DNA from: JAFKFH01 sp017307375
Lineage (GTDB): Bacteria > Pseudomonadota > Alphaproteobacteria > Ferrovibrionales > Ferrovibrionaceae
Direction: 5' to 3'
Assembly: GCA_965229335.1 (NCBI GenBank)
Contig: OZ245874.1
Location: 4,030,001-4,094,000, forward strand
Length of the DNA: 64,000 nucleotides
Position numbers and translations under genes: made by a program. The notes below the pieces were generated by a model, which had not been told where the DNA came from, made no database searches, and was given only the letters and a program-made list of their open reading frames with translations. Shown here one piece after another: positions 52,707 to 62,040 of the stretch; positions within the stretch are counted from its first letter, which is position 1, and each line of letters opens with the position of its first letter.

Positions 52707-53300
52707 CTACCACCCGCCCCGCGTCAGCCATTCGTCGATCATCTCCAGCCGGTCGTTGCCCCAGAACGGTTCGCCGTCGACGACGATGTAGGGCGCCCCG
52801 AAGACCCCGACCTGGTGAATCGCGGCCTCGGTTTCGGCGCGGGCCAGCGCCTTCAGCGCGGGATCGTCGAGGCCTTCGGCCAGGGCGGGGGCAAGGTCGC
52901 CGGCCAGGTCGAGCAGCACGGCGGCATCGGCAATGTCGCGGCCATGCTGGAAATAGGCATCGAAGACCGCCTCGCAAAAGATGCGGGCACGCGCGCGGTC
53001 GCGCTGCTTGATCCAGAGGGCAGCGCGCATGGCCAGCGTCGACGGACGCGGAAATATCGCCGGCATCCTGAACGGAATGCCATGCCGACGGGCCGACCGG
53101 GCGAAGTCGTGGCGCGAATAGTCGCCCTTCAGCGGGTATTCGGTCAGCGGCCGGCCGCCATTCTCCTTGAAGAAGACGCCGAGCAGGAACGGGCGCCAGT
53201 CGACGGTGCGGCCGTGACGGGCTGCGACGCCGTCGATGCGCTTGGCGGCGAGATAGGCATAGGGCGACGAGAAATCGAAATAGAACAAGATCTCAGTCAT
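52707..53300 (-). CDS. 2-hydroxychromene-2-carboxylate isomerase (kappa-GST/DsbA fold)
   Basis: A 197-residue thioredoxin-fold protein: 'ILFYFDFSSPYAYLAAKRID' with the catalytic Ser, 'WRPFLLGVFFKENGG' and 'AIHQVGVFGAPYIVVDGEPFWGNDRLEMIDEWL' (the GVFGxPxxxV cis-Pro segment). The family isomerises chromene carboxylates in naphthalene breakdown or acts as a glutathione transferase. No aromatic pathway genes are nearby, so the substrate is open. The ATG end overlaps the antiporter stop. Confidence 0.9.
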   Translation of the reverse strand: MTEILFYFDFSSPYAYLAAKRIDGVAARHGRTVDWRPFLLGVFFKENGGRPLTEYPLKGDYSRHDFARSARRHGIPFRMPAIFPRPSTLAMRAALWIKQRDRARARIFCEAVFDAYFQHGRDIADAAVLLDLAGDLAPALAEGLDDPALKALARAETEAAIHQVGVFGAPYIVVDGEPFWGNDRLEMIDEWLTRGGW

Positions 53301-55119
53301 CGGCCGTCCTTCTTTTCAGGGCGCGCGGCCGAACCAGCCCGAGCACACGGTGTGCCAGCCTGGCCACCGGCAGGCGGCGCAACCGCACGCGCCAGGGTTC
53401 GTCGGGGTCGAGCTCGACACCGAAATGGGCGACCTTGCCGGCCGACATGTCGCGCACGACCAGTTCGACCGGGCCGACACGCAGCCGGTCGCCGGCGACG
53501 ACCTTGCGGCGCAGATGCTGGCGGATGTAGTCGTCGACCGTCTGGTCGCGGTCCTTCGGCCGGACCTCGAAGCCGTAGAGCGCGCCGACCTCGCCGAGCT
53601 TGGCGGAACCCGACAGGGTGAACTCGCCGAACACCAGGTCGGCCTCGGCGTCGACCACGCGCCGGGCCGAGAAGATCCGGTCGAGCTCGAACATCTGATG
53701 CGGGGGCGCGACCAGCAGGACATAGTCCTCCTCCTCGAGCCGCTCAAGCGTGTCGCGGTCCATGACGACGCCGTCGCGAATGACCGCCAGCACGCGGACG
53801 CGCCGCGGCAGGGCCAGTTCGGCATAGCGATAATCGAGCGCCAGGGCCTTGGCGCCGACCCGGTAGCCGGCCACGTCGCGATCGCCATCGCCGGCGACGT
53901 CGAGGTCCAGACGCTCGGCACTTTCATGATCGGCCGGCAATTCCAGGCGCAGCCATTTGCCGGCAAGCCCGATCGTCCAGCCCTGCAGCAGCAGCGAAGC
54001 CAGCACGGCGGCGAAGGCGATATGGAAATAGATCGCCCCGCCCGGCAGCGCGTACATGACCGGCAGCGAGGCAAGAAAGATCGGGACCGCGCCGCGCAGG
54101 CCGACCCAGGCGACGAAAGCCTGTTCCCGCCAGGAAAAGCGAAACGGCGTCAGACAGATGACGACCGCCAGCGGTCGGGCAAGCACGATTAGCACGGCAG
54201 CCACGAGAAAACCGATGCCGAGGTCGGTCACCAAGTCGTGCGGGGTGACGAGCAGGCCCAGCATGACGAACATGACGATCTGGCTCAGCCAGGCCAGCCC
54301 GTCGTGAAACCGCAGGATCAGCTGCATGCCGCGATGGCGGCGATTGCCCAGCACCAGCCCGGCGACATAGACCGCGAGGAAGCCGGAGGCGCCGATGAAA
54401 TGGGAGCCGCCGAACACCGCCAGCGCCGAGGCGACGGCAAAGATCGGATAGATGCCGGGCGCGAAATCGAACCGGTTGATCGCCCAGACCATGGCGAAGC
54501 CGGCACCGAGACCAAGAAGCCCGCCACCGACCATCTGCGCCATGAAATCGAGAGCGAAGCCCGCGATCGTCGGTTCGGTCCCGGCCTGCAGCATCGCGAT
54601 GCAGGTAGTGACCAGAAAGACCGCGATCGGATCGTTGATCCCGGATTCGACCTCGAGCGTCGCCCGTACCCGCTGGTGGATTTCCATCCCGCGGGCGTTG
54701 AGCAGGAAGAAAACCGCCGCCGCGTCGGTGGAAGCGACGGTCGAGCCGATCAGCACCGACTGGATCCACCCGGTGCCGGTCAGCCAGTGGGTCGCCGCGG
54801 CAACCACCGCCGTGGTGACGACGACGCCGACCGTCGCCAGCGACAGACTTGGCCCGGCGGCAAGCTTCAGCGTGTCCACATGCGTGCGCATGCCGCCGTC
54901 GAACAGAACGATGGCGAGCGCGGCCGACCCGATCAGATAGGCGGCCTCGTAATTGGCAAAGCTGATGCCGCCCGGCCCGTCCTCGCCCATCACCATGCCG
55001 ATGACGAGGAAGACGAGCAGCAGCGGCGCGCCGGCGCGGCTGGAAATCAGGCCGGCGAAGATGCTGATCAGGATCAGCAAGCCCCCGACGAACAGGATTT
55101 GGGTCGGATCGCCAAACAC
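53293..55119 (-). CDS. potassium/proton antiporter (CPA1, NhaP2/CvrA type)
   Basis: A 608-residue protein: a CPA1 antiporter domain of about 12-13 membrane segments ('VLFDGGMRTHVDTLKLA', 'GSTVASTDAAAVFFLLNARG', 'ESGINDPIAVFLVTTCIAML' with the ion-site ND), then cytoplasmic regulatory domains including a TrkA-C/RCK_C-like segment ('YRYAELALPRRVRVLAVIRDG') and a CorC-like end ('VAGDRLRVGPVELVVRDM'). It likely balances K+ and pH under osmotic change. Confidence 0.9.
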   Translation of the reverse strand: MFGDPTQILFVGGLLILISIFAGLISSRAGAPLLLVFLVIGMVMGEDGPGGISFANYEAAYLIGSAALAIVLFDGGMRTHVDTLKLAAGPSLSLATVGVVVTTAVVAAATHWLTGTGWIQSVLIGSTVASTDAAAVFFLLNARGMEIHQRVRATLEVESGINDPIAVFLVTTCIAMLQAGTEPTIAGFALDFMAQMVGGGLLGLGAGFAMVWAINRFDFAPGIYPIFAVASALAVFGGSHFIGASGFLAVYVAGLVLGNRRHRGMQLILRFHDGLAWLSQIVMFVMLGLLVTPHDLVTDLGIGFLVAAVLIVLARPLAVVICLTPFRFSWREQAFVAWVGLRGAVPIFLASLPVMYALPGGAIYFHIAFAAVLASLLLQGWTIGLAGKWLRLELPADHESAERLDLDVAGDGDRDVAGYRVGAKALALDYRYAELALPRRVRVLAVIRDGVVMDRDTLERLEEEDYVLLVAPPHQMFELDRIFSARRVVDAEADLVFGEFTLSGSAKLGEVGALYGFEVRPKDRDQTVDDYIRQHLRRKVVAGDRLRVGPVELVVRDMSAGKVAHFGVELDPDEPWRVRLRRLPVARLAHRVLGLVRPRALKRRTADD

Positions 55120-55153
55120 CCGGTCCGGCCCTCCCTGGCTGGGAACGTAGCTG

Positions 55154-56290
55154 CTAGCTGGCGGCGAGCGCGCGGCTGATCACCAGCCGCTGAACGTCGG
55201 AAGTGCCCTCGTAGATCTGGCAGACCCGGACGTCGCGATAGATCCGTTCGACCGGGAAATCGGCAAGATAGCCATAGCCGCCCAGCGTCTGGATCGCGTC
55301 CGAGCAGACTTTCTCGGCGATCTCGGACGCGAACAGCTTGGCCATCGACGCTTCCTTCAGGCAGGGTATTCCCTGGTCCTTCAGCCGCGCCGCATTATGC
55401 ACCAGCATCCGCGCCGCCTCGATCTGCGTCGCCATATCGGCCAGCCGGAACGCGACGGCCTGATGCTGCATGATCTTGACGCCGAACGCTTCGCGTTGCT
55501 GGGCGTAGTCGACGGCCGCGTCGAACGCGGCGCGCGCCATGCCGACCGCCTGCGCCGCAATGCCGATGCGCCCGGTTTCGAGATTGGCAAGCGCGATGCG
55601 ATAACCATCACCCTCGTCACCGAGCAGCGCTTCCGGCCCGACCTCGAGATCCTCGAACAGGATCTGGCAGGTATCCGAGCAGCGCTGGCCCAGCTTCTTC
55701 TCGATTGAGGCGACCACGTAGCCCTTCGCATCGGTCGGCACGACAAAGCAGGAAATTCCCTTCTTGCCCGCCGCCGGGTCGGTCACCGCGAAGACCAGCG
55801 CGACACCGGCGATCGAACCCGAGGTGATGAACTGCTTGACGCCATTGATCACCCAGCCGCCATCGGCCTTGCGCACCGCCCGGGTCTTCAGCGCCGAGGC
55901 GTCGGAACCGGCCTGCGGTTCGGTCAGGCAGAAGGCACCGATGATCTCGCCCTTGGCGCAGGGCACCAGGAAACGTTCCTGCTGCGCCTTGCTGCCGTAG
56001 CGCAGCAGGGCGGCGCAGACCGGCGCGTTGTTGACCGACATGACCGTCGACAAGGCACCGTCGCCGGCGGCGATTTCCTCCAGCGCCAGTGCATAGGACA
56101 GGTAGTCTGCCCCGGCCCCACCGAACTCCTCCGGCACGCACATGCCCATCAGGCCAAGCTCGCCCATACGGTCCAGCAGATGGCGCGGTACGGCGGCGGT
56201 GCGGTCGCGCTCGGCCGCGCCGGGCGCGAGTTCCTCGGCAGCGAAGCTCCGGGCCATATCCCGGATCATGCTCTGGTCTTCGGTCAGCAT
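55154..56290 (-). CDS. acyl-CoA dehydrogenase
   Basis: A 378-residue flavoenzyme: 'FCLTEPQAGSDASALKTRAV' (FAD loop), 'INGVKQFITSGSIAGVALVFAV', 'AVDYAQQREAFGVKIMQHQAV', 'QTLGGYGYLADFPVERIYRDVRVCQIYEGTSDVQRLVI', where the Glu of IYEGT is the catalytic base. The short/branched-chain type fits. The start is ATG 56290, directly after the thiolase stop. Together with the thiolase it forms a beta-oxidation pair; isovaleryl- or butyryl-CoA are possible substrates. Confidence 0.92.
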   Translation of the reverse strand: MLTEDQSMIRDMARSFAAEELAPGAAERDRTAAVPRHLLDRMGELGLMGMCVPEEFGGAGADYLSYALALEEIAAGDGALSTVMSVNNAPVCAALLRYGSKAQQERFLVPCAKGEIIGAFCLTEPQAGSDASALKTRAVRKADGGWVINGVKQFITSGSIAGVALVFAVTDPAAGKKGISCFVVPTDAKGYVVASIEKKLGQRCSDTCQILFEDLEVGPEALLGDEGDGYRIALANLETGRIGIAAQAVGMARAAFDAAVDYAQQREAFGVKIMQHQAVAFRLADMATQIEAARMLVHNAARLKDQGIPCLKEASMAKLFASEIAEKVCSDAIQTLGGYGYLADFPVERIYRDVRVCQIYEGTSDVQRLVISRALAAS

Positions 56291-56291
56291 C

Positions 56292-57479
56292 TCAGAGGCG
56301 CTCCACCGCCATCGCCGTGGCTTCGCCACCGCCGATGCACAGCGACGCGACCCCGCGCTTCAGGTTGTACTTCTCCAGCGCCGCAAGCAGCGTGACGACG
56401 AGCCGGGCGCCGGACGCGCCGATCGGATGTCCCAGCGCGCAGGCGCCGCCATGCACGTTCACCTTGGCCGGATCGAGAGCCAGATCGCGGATCGCCGCCA
56501 TCGCGACGACCGCGAAGGCCTCGTTGATCTCGAAGAGGTCGACATCCTCGGCCTTCCAGCCGGTCTTCTCGAACAGCGTCTTGATCGCCCCGACCGGCGC
56601 GGTCGTGAACCAGGCCGGCGCCTGGGCGTGGTTGGCATGACCGACGATGCGGGCAAGCGGCTTGAGGCCGCGGCGCTCGGCCTCGCCGGCGGTGGTCAGC
56701 ACCAGGGCCGCGGCGCCGTCGGAGATCGACGACGAATTCGCCGCCGTGACCGTGCCGTCCTTGCGGAAGGCCGGCTTCAGCGTGGCGATCTTGGCGGCGT
56801 CGGCCTTCGAGGGCTGCTCGTCGCGCGAGACAGTGATCGTCTTGCCGCGCCCGGCCACCTCGATCGGCACGATTTCACCGTCGAACCAGCCGCTCTCGAC
56901 CGCAAGCTTGGCCCGCCGCAGGCTTTCCACCGCATAGGCGTCCTGCAGTTCGCGGGTGAACTGGTAGGCCTCGGCCGTGTCCTCGGCAAACGTGCCCATC
57001 AGGCGGCCACGGTCATAGGCATCCTCGAGCCCGTCGAGGAACATGTGGTCCTTGACTTCGCCGTGGCCGAGGCGGAAGCCGCCGCGCGCCTTGGGCAGCA
57101 GGTAGGGCGAATTCGTCATGCTTTCCATGCCGCCCGCAACCATGATCCCGGCCGATCCGGCGCGAATCAGGTCATGGGCCAGCATCTGGGTCTTCATGCC
57201 CGAGCCGCAGACCTTGTTGATCGTCGTGCAGCCGACGGCGTCGGGCAGGCCAGCCCCGCGGCTGGCCTGGCGGGCCGGCGCCTGGCCGAGCCCGGCCGGC
57301 AGCACGTTGCCCATGATGACCTCGTCGATGTCGGCCGGGCTCAAGCCGGCGCGATCGATCGCCGACTTGATCGCGGCGGCGCCCAGTTCCGGCGCGGTCT
57401 TGTCCTTGAGGTCGCCCTGGAAACCGCCCATCGGGGTCCGGGCGGCACCGACGATCACGATGTCGCTCGAGGTCATCAT
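56292..57479 (-). CDS. acetyl-CoA C-acetyltransferase (thiolase)
   Basis: A 395-residue thiolase: 'GAARTPMGGFQGDL', nucleophile Cys in 'NKVCGSGMKTQMLA', 'EINEAFAVVAMA', 'NVHGGACALGHPIGASGARL' with the His, and the second Cys in 'GVASLCIGGGEA'. It condenses or cleaves acetoacetyl-CoA and would complete acetoacetate metabolism fed by the HMG-CoA lyase elsewhere in the window. First gene of the pair with the acyl-CoA dehydrogenase. Confidence 0.95.
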   Translation of the reverse strand: MMTSSDIVIVGAARTPMGGFQGDLKDKTAPELGAAAIKSAIDRAGLSPADIDEVIMGNVLPAGLGQAPARQASRGAGLPDAVGCTTINKVCGSGMKTQMLAHDLIRAGSAGIMVAGGMESMTNSPYLLPKARGGFRLGHGEVKDHMFLDGLEDAYDRGRLMGTFAEDTAEAYQFTRELQDAYAVESLRRAKLAVESGWFDGEIVPIEVAGRGKTITVSRDEQPSKADAAKIATLKPAFRKDGTVTAANSSSISDGAAALVLTTAGEAERRGLKPLARIVGHANHAQAPAWFTTAPVGAIKTLFEKTGWKAEDVDLFEINEAFAVVAMAAIRDLALDPAKVNVHGGACALGHPIGASGARLVVTLLAALEKYNLKRGVASLCIGGGEATAMAVERL

Positions 57480-57589
57480 TCACTCCTAAGTGCTTGAGTT
57501 GACGACAGTGTAGCGAGGCTTTGCCGGGCATTGCAATCGCCGGACGCTCAGCCCAATGTGGCATGCCAACGAGCGGAGCAAGAGGCCGG

Positions 57590-58798
57590 ATGCTCGACCG
57601 CCTGACCCAACGCCGGGTCTTGCGCGAATTGCCGCGCTGGATCGCCGAAGGCTGGATCGACGAGGCGGGAGCCGCGGCGATCCGGGACGATTTCGTGCGG
57701 CGGGTGCAGGGCCGCGACCTCGTCGCGCTGCTCGGCCTGCTCGGCGCCCTGCTGCTCGGCCTGGGTGCGCTCCTGTTCGTGGCGGCCCACTGGGCTGCCT
57801 TGTCCGCGGCAGCCCGGCTCACCCTCGCCGTCGCTGCCCTGGCGGCCGCGCATTGCGGCGCCATCGTCGCCAGCCGACGCCGTTCGGCCTGGATGGTCGA
57901 AGCGCTGCTGCTGCTCGCGACCTTGCTGTTCGGCGCCAACATCTGGCTCATCGGCCAGATCTTCAACCTGCCACCGCAACCGCCCGCCTTCTTCCTGATC
58001 TGGATGATCGCCAGCGTCGCCACGGCCTGGATCTGGACCAGTTCAGCCGCGGCCCTGGTGGCGATTGCCATCGGCATGGCCTGGATGGTCGAGACCTGGG
58101 CCAGCGGCAGCCCCCATGATTTCGGCTTCCTCGCGGCCTGCGCCTTGCTCGCCGGGGCGATCGCGCGCCATGGCTGGGTCTGGGCCGGGCAATTCCTGTG
58201 GCTGGCGCTGGCCATTGCCGCCGCGGCGCGCCTGGCGCTGTGGGACTGGCTGCTCGACCTCGCACCCGGCCATGGCCTGCGTCTCGCGGTCGGGGCCCTG
58301 GGGATGATCGCCGCCCTGGCGATGCGGGCAAGACGCCCCTATGTGCTGGTCGCCCCGCTGCAGATCGATACGCGGGTGACGCTGGCCCTGCTGGTCGCCG
58401 TCACCGGCTGGACGGCGGCCGATTTCGGGCCACCGCCCACCGGCATCTTGCTGGGGATCACGATCGGGCTGGCCCTTGCCGCGCTGGCCGTGGGCTGGAA
58501 GACCCCGATCATCGCCGGCTCGGCGGGATTCTTGCTGATCTCGCTGGCACCGCTGCCGGCCCCCTGGCTGATCGCGCTGGCCGCTGCGGCCTTCCTGGCC
58601 GTGCTGATCATGGCAAGGCGGGCCGAGGATCGGCTCGACAGTTGGCTGGGCGGGCTCGGCCTGGCCGGCACGCTCGGCTACTTCGTCGGTGCCGAACTGC
58701 TGTCGCTGATCAACCGGTCGGTCCTGCTGGCCGCGGGCGGCATCGCGCTGCTCGCCGCCGGCTGGATCGCTACTCGCCGGCGGCGGACACGGGCATGA
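57590..58798 (+). CDS. DUF2157 membrane protein
   Basis: A 402-residue protein with a short cytoplasmic N-terminus ('RELPRWIAEGWIDEAGAAAIRDDF') typical of DUF2157 and around ten to twelve hydrophobic segments ('LVALLGLLGALLLGLGALLFVAAHW', then 'FGANIWLIGQIFNLPPQPPAFF'). Start at ATG 57590. The function is unknown. It is coupled by ATGA overlap to a GDYXXLXY-domain protein, its usual partner. Confidence 0.87.
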   Translation: MLDRLTQRRVLRELPRWIAEGWIDEAGAAAIRDDFVRRVQGRDLVALLGLLGALLLGLGALLFVAAHWAALSAAARLTLAVAALAAAHCGAIVASRRRSAWMVEALLLLATLLFGANIWLIGQIFNLPPQPPAFFLIWMIASVATAWIWTSSAAALVAIAIGMAWMVETWASGSPHDFGFLAACALLAGAIARHGWVWAGQFLWLALAIAAAARLALWDWLLDLAPGHGLRLAVGALGMIAALAMRARRPYVLVAPLQIDTRVTLALLVAVTGWTAADFGPPPTGILLGITIGLALAALAVGWKTPIIAGSAGFLLISLAPLPAPWLIALAAAAFLAVLIMARRAEDRLDSWLGGLGLAGTLGYFVGAELLSLINRSVLLAAGGIALLAAGWIATRRRRTRA

Positions 58799-59298
58799 TC
58801 TGGCGGATCCTGCTGGCACTGGCACAGATCGCCATCGTCGCGGGCCTTGCGACACAGGCGCAGTGGACGTTGCAGCACGGCACCCGCGTGCGGCGCGAGA
58901 CCGAGCCTGTCGATCCCCGCAGCCTGTTTCAGGGCGACTATGTCAGGCTGGCCTATCCGGTCGCGCGCAGCCCGCTGCCGTTCCGCCCGGTCGCCGGCGA
59001 GACGGTGTGGCTGACCTTGGCACCGCAGGGCGAGAGCTGGTCGGTGACGGCGGTGACCCGGGCACGTCCTGCGCCGCCGGCGGTCGCCATCCGGGCGACG
59101 GCTCCCGACAAAGCGGCCGGGCGGCTTGTCCTGGGCCTCGAAACCATTTTTGTGCCCGAGGGAGAAGGCCGTGCGATCGAGGATCTCGCACCCGGCCGGC
59201 GCATCTATCTGGACGCGGTGGTGGCGGCCGACGGCAATGCCCGTCCGGCAGCCTTGCTGATCGACGGCCGGATCGCCTATCGCAGCGGGCTGTTCTAA
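58795..59298 (+). CDS. GDYXXLXY-domain protein
   Basis: A 167-residue protein with an N-terminal membrane anchor ('WRILLALAQIAIVAGLATQ') and the motif 'FQGDYVRLAYPV' (GDYVxLxY), followed by beta-rich sequence ('ETVWLTLAP', 'GLETIFVPEGEGRAIED', 'RIYLDAVVAADGNARPAALLIDG'). Periplasmic domain expected. It follows the DUF2157 gene by a 4-base overlap. Function unknown. Confidence 0.87.
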   Translation: MIWRILLALAQIAIVAGLATQAQWTLQHGTRVRRETEPVDPRSLFQGDYVRLAYPVARSPLPFRPVAGETVWLTLAPQGESWSVTAVTRARPAPPAVAIRATAPDKAAGRLVLGLETIFVPEGEGRAIEDLAPGRRIYLDAVVAADGNARPAALLIDGRIAYRSGLF

Positions 59299-59366
59299 GA
59301 CATCTATTTTCTACAAAATTTATCGTACATTTATGCAGGATGAGCTATCCTAACGGCTAACATGGT

Positions 59367-59385
59367 ATGGTTGACAAGCAACCAT
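59367..59385. repeat. inverted repeat upstream of small membrane protein gene
   Basis: ATGGTTG-ACAAG-CAACCAT is a perfect 7-bp inverted repeat with a 5-base centre, located in the 145-bp gap before the gene at 59444. It could be an operator. The region upstream (59300-59345) is AT-rich. Confidence 0.4.
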
Positions 59386-59443
59386 TCCTCGCCAGTAAGG
59401 CGGGGGCGCGAAAGTCGGAACAACCCGTCCAGGATATCCAAGA

Positions 59444-59806
59444 ATGGATCCGGAGAAGACTTCCAACCCGTTTCCGCTCGAGCTCTCGCAGGAAACCCGC
59501 CGACGGCTGCTTGCGAGTGCGCTGGGCGAGTTGGAGCAGCAGCCGATCGAACGGCGATCAGCTCGGCGACCGGGACGCTGGGGGCGCGAGCACACGATCC
59601 TGCTCGCCGCTTCCGCCTGCGGCGTGGCCACCAGCACCATTTATGTCGTCTTCATGCTGACCGGAATTTCGCCGCTCGATCCGGGCGAGGTGGCCGACGA
59701 CGGACAACTGCCCCAGTTCGCGCGTGAATTGCTGGCGGTCGCGGAACTCGCCTTTCTCGCGCTGGTCGGCAGTTGGGCGACCTGGACCGTGATCAGGCGG
59801 AGCTAG
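59444..59806 (+). CDS. small membrane protein of unknown function
   Basis: A 120-residue protein with a charged N-terminus ('LSQETRRRLLASALGELEQQPIERR') and two hydrophobic segments (about 52-73 and 93-116) ending 'WTVIRRS'. No family is recognised. It is probably real because of its good length, membrane pattern and GC-rich third positions. Its 3' end overlaps the convergent ketopantoate reductase gene by 14 bp. Confidence 0.65.
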   Translation: MDPEKTSNPFPLELSQETRRRLLASALGELEQQPIERRSARRPGRWGREHTILLAASACGVATSTIYVVFMLTGISPLDPGEVADDGQLPQFARELLAVAELAFLALVGSWATWTVIRRS

Positions 59807-60797
59807 CCGTCGGGTAGATCCCCAGGCTTTGCCCACGCAGACGGGACAAGCCCAGCACCGCGTCGATGAACGGGGTCGGCACGCCGACGATGCGGCCGAT
59901 CTGATGGACCACGGTCACCAGCGCATCGATCTCGACCGGGGTGCCGCGCTCGGCGTCCTGCAGCATCGAGGTCTTGAACGCGCCGAGCTTATGGGCAAAG
60001 TCCATGCGCTCGTCGATCGAGGATTCGACGTGCAGACCGATGGCATCCCCGACCCGGCCGGCCTCCTCCATCATCCGCCGGCACAGCCCCTCGACCAGCG
60101 GATCGCCGGTGATGCGGTCCGCCGTCGCCGTGGTCAGCATGCTGATCGGGTTCATGCTCATGTTGCCCCACAGCTTGAACCAGACATCGTGGTGGATGCG
60201 CGCCGACTGCTCGACGGAAAATCCCGCACGGACCAGCCAGTCCGCCAGCCTGGCGACGCGGTCGCCGGGCGCTCCGCCCGCCGCCTCGCCCAGGATAAGG
60301 TCCCAGCCGCGGCTATGGTCGATCACGCCGGGGCTGCCAATGCGGGCGGCATAGTGCACGACACAGCCAATGCTGCGGCTGGCCGGCGCGATTCGCCCGA
60401 GCACGCCGCCCTGCTCGATCGCCGGCAGGCTATGGTGCTCGAGGGCGGGCAACCCGGCACCGAACCACCAGGGAACACCATTCATCGCCGAGACGGCGAT
60501 ACCATCCGCTCCCATTAGGACTTCCAGTGCCGGCGCCACGGCGGGCAACGATGGCGCCTTGACCGCCAGAACGACATAGTCCTGCGGCCCCAATTCGGCC
60601 GGATCAGCGCTCGCATTCACGGGGCCGGTGATCGTCCGCCCTTCGGCCCGGGCAATCAGACCGTCACGGTGGATGGCGGCAAGCGTCTCGCCGCGGGCCA
60701 GCACGCTGACCGCGGCACCGGCCTGGGCGAGACCGGCGGCCATCAGCCCGCCAACCGCGCCGGCGCCGATGATGCAGATGCGGGGGGCGTTGGTCAT
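59793..60797 (-). CDS. panE: 2-dehydropantoate 2-reductase family protein (ketopantoate reductase)
   Basis: A 334-residue ApbA/PanE protein: NADPH motif 'ICIIGAGAVGGLMAAGLAQAG', 'GPQDYVVLAVKAPSLP', catalytic Lys in 'RIHHDVWFKLWGNMSMNPISML' and 'ERGTPVEIDALVTVVHQIG'. The family makes pantoate for coenzyme A, but many paralogues act on other 2-keto acids, so the symbol is tentative. It stands alone upstream of the lpx block, in the same direction. Confidence 0.85.
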   Translation of the reverse strand: MTNAPRICIIGAGAVGGLMAAGLAQAGAAVSVLARGETLAAIHRDGLIARAEGRTITGPVNASADPAELGPQDYVVLAVKAPSLPAVAPALEVLMGADGIAVSAMNGVPWWFGAGLPALEHHSLPAIEQGGVLGRIAPASRSIGCVVHYAARIGSPGVIDHSRGWDLILGEAAGGAPGDRVARLADWLVRAGFSVEQSARIHHDVWFKLWGNMSMNPISMLTTATADRITGDPLVEGLCRRMMEEAGRVGDAIGLHVESSIDERMDFAHKLGAFKTSMLQDAERGTPVEIDALVTVVHQIGRIVGVPTPFIDAVLGLSRLRGQSLGIYPTASSA

Positions 60798-60882
60798 GAT
60801 CTCACCGCCGGGTCATTTAACATATTTAGTATCAACCGGACCGCGCTCTGGCAATGCAGCCCCAATTGGATCCGCTTGCACG

Positions 60883-62040
60883 TCAGCGCCGCCGATAGCC
60901 GATCGTGGCAAGCACGGCATCGGCAGCACGCAGCGAAGGACTTGTTCCGCCGGCACCGAGCTTGGCTGCAAGCTCCTCGGCCGCGCCGATCTGGGCGGCG
61001 CGGGCCGGCCCGCCATCGGCCAGACGATCGAGGGCGGCTGCCAGTTCCTGCGCATTGCAGTGTTCCTGCAGCAGTTCCGGCACCACCGGCCGGTCGAGCA
61101 CGAGGTTCATCAGATTGACGTAGCGCACGGTCAGCAGCCGGCGGGCGATCGCCGCGGTCAGCGGGTTGACGCGATAGGCGACCACATGCGGCGTGCGGGC
61201 CAGCGCCAGTTCGAGCGCCACGGTGCCGGAGGCTGCCAGCGCGATGTCGGCGGCCGCGAAAGCATCGAACTTGTCGTCCTGGCCAGTCAGGATGACGTCG
61301 GCCCAGCCTTTGGCCGCCTCGGTCACGGCGGGCGCGAGATGGCTGAGGGTCGGCAGCACCACGGCGAGTTCGGGACGGCGTCGGCGCAGCAGGGCCACGG
61401 TGTCGCGGAAGACAGGCAGATGCCGGTTCAGTTCCCCCCGCCGGCTGCCCGGCAGCACGACCAGCAGCGGTCGGCCCTGCATGCCATGCCGCAGGCGAAA
61501 GCGGGGGCCGTCGCCATGACCGGCACCGCCTTCGATCACCGAATGGCCGACGAAGGTGGTGGCGATGCCATAGGGCTTGAACCAATCAGGCTCGAACGGC
61601 AGCAGCGCCAGCATGTGGTCGAACAGTTTATGCAGCTTTGCCGCGCGCTTCGGCCGCCAGGCCCAGGCCTGTGGCGCGACGTAGTGGATCTTGGGGAAGC
61701 GCTCGGCCTTCAGCCGCTCGGCCAGGCGAAAGGTGAAGCCCGGGCTGTCGATGGTGATCAGGACATCGGGGTGGAAGGCGCGGGCGCGGGCCGCCATCTC
61801 GGCAATGCGTCGCAGCAGTTGCGGCGCGCGCGGCAGCACTTCCAACAGGCCCATCACCGCGAGTTCATCGATCGAGAACGGACTGTCCAGCCCCTCCTCC
61901 GCCATGCGCTCGCCCCCCAGGCCGGCGAAGACCACGTCGCCGCGCAGGCGCTCGCGCAGCGCCGCCATCAGCCGGCCACCCAGCAGGTCGCCCGACGGTT
62001 CGCCCGCGACGATGAAGACGCGCAGGCCGGTGCCGCTCAT
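60883..62040 (-). CDS. lpxB: lipid-A-disaccharide synthase
   Basis: A 385-residue glycosyltransferase (GT19) joining UDP-2,3-diacylglucosamine and lipid X: 'VFIVAGEPSGDLLGGRLM', 'GLGGERMAEEGL', 'ELAVMGLLEVLPRAPQLLRRI', 'IDSPGFTFRLAERLKA', 'YVAPQAWAWRPKRA', 'LVVLPGSRRGELNRHLPVF' and 'GTVALELALARTPHVVAYRV'. It overlaps lpxI by ATGA, completing the pathway order fabZ-lpxA-lpxI-lpxB. Confidence 0.96.
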   Translation of the reverse strand: MSGTGLRVFIVAGEPSGDLLGGRLMAALRERLRGDVVFAGLGGERMAEEGLDSPFSIDELAVMGLLEVLPRAPQLLRRIAEMAARARAFHPDVLITIDSPGFTFRLAERLKAERFPKIHYVAPQAWAWRPKRAAKLHKLFDHMLALLPFEPDWFKPYGIATTFVGHSVIEGGAGHGDGPRFRLRHGMQGRPLLVVLPGSRRGELNRHLPVFRDTVALLRRRRPELAVVLPTLSHLAPAVTEAAKGWADVILTGQDDKFDAFAAADIALAASGTVALELALARTPHVVAYRVNPLTAAIARRLLTVRYVNLMNLVLDRPVVPELLQEHCNAQELAAALDRLADGGPARAAQIGAAEELAAKLGAGGTSPSLRAADAVLATIGYRRR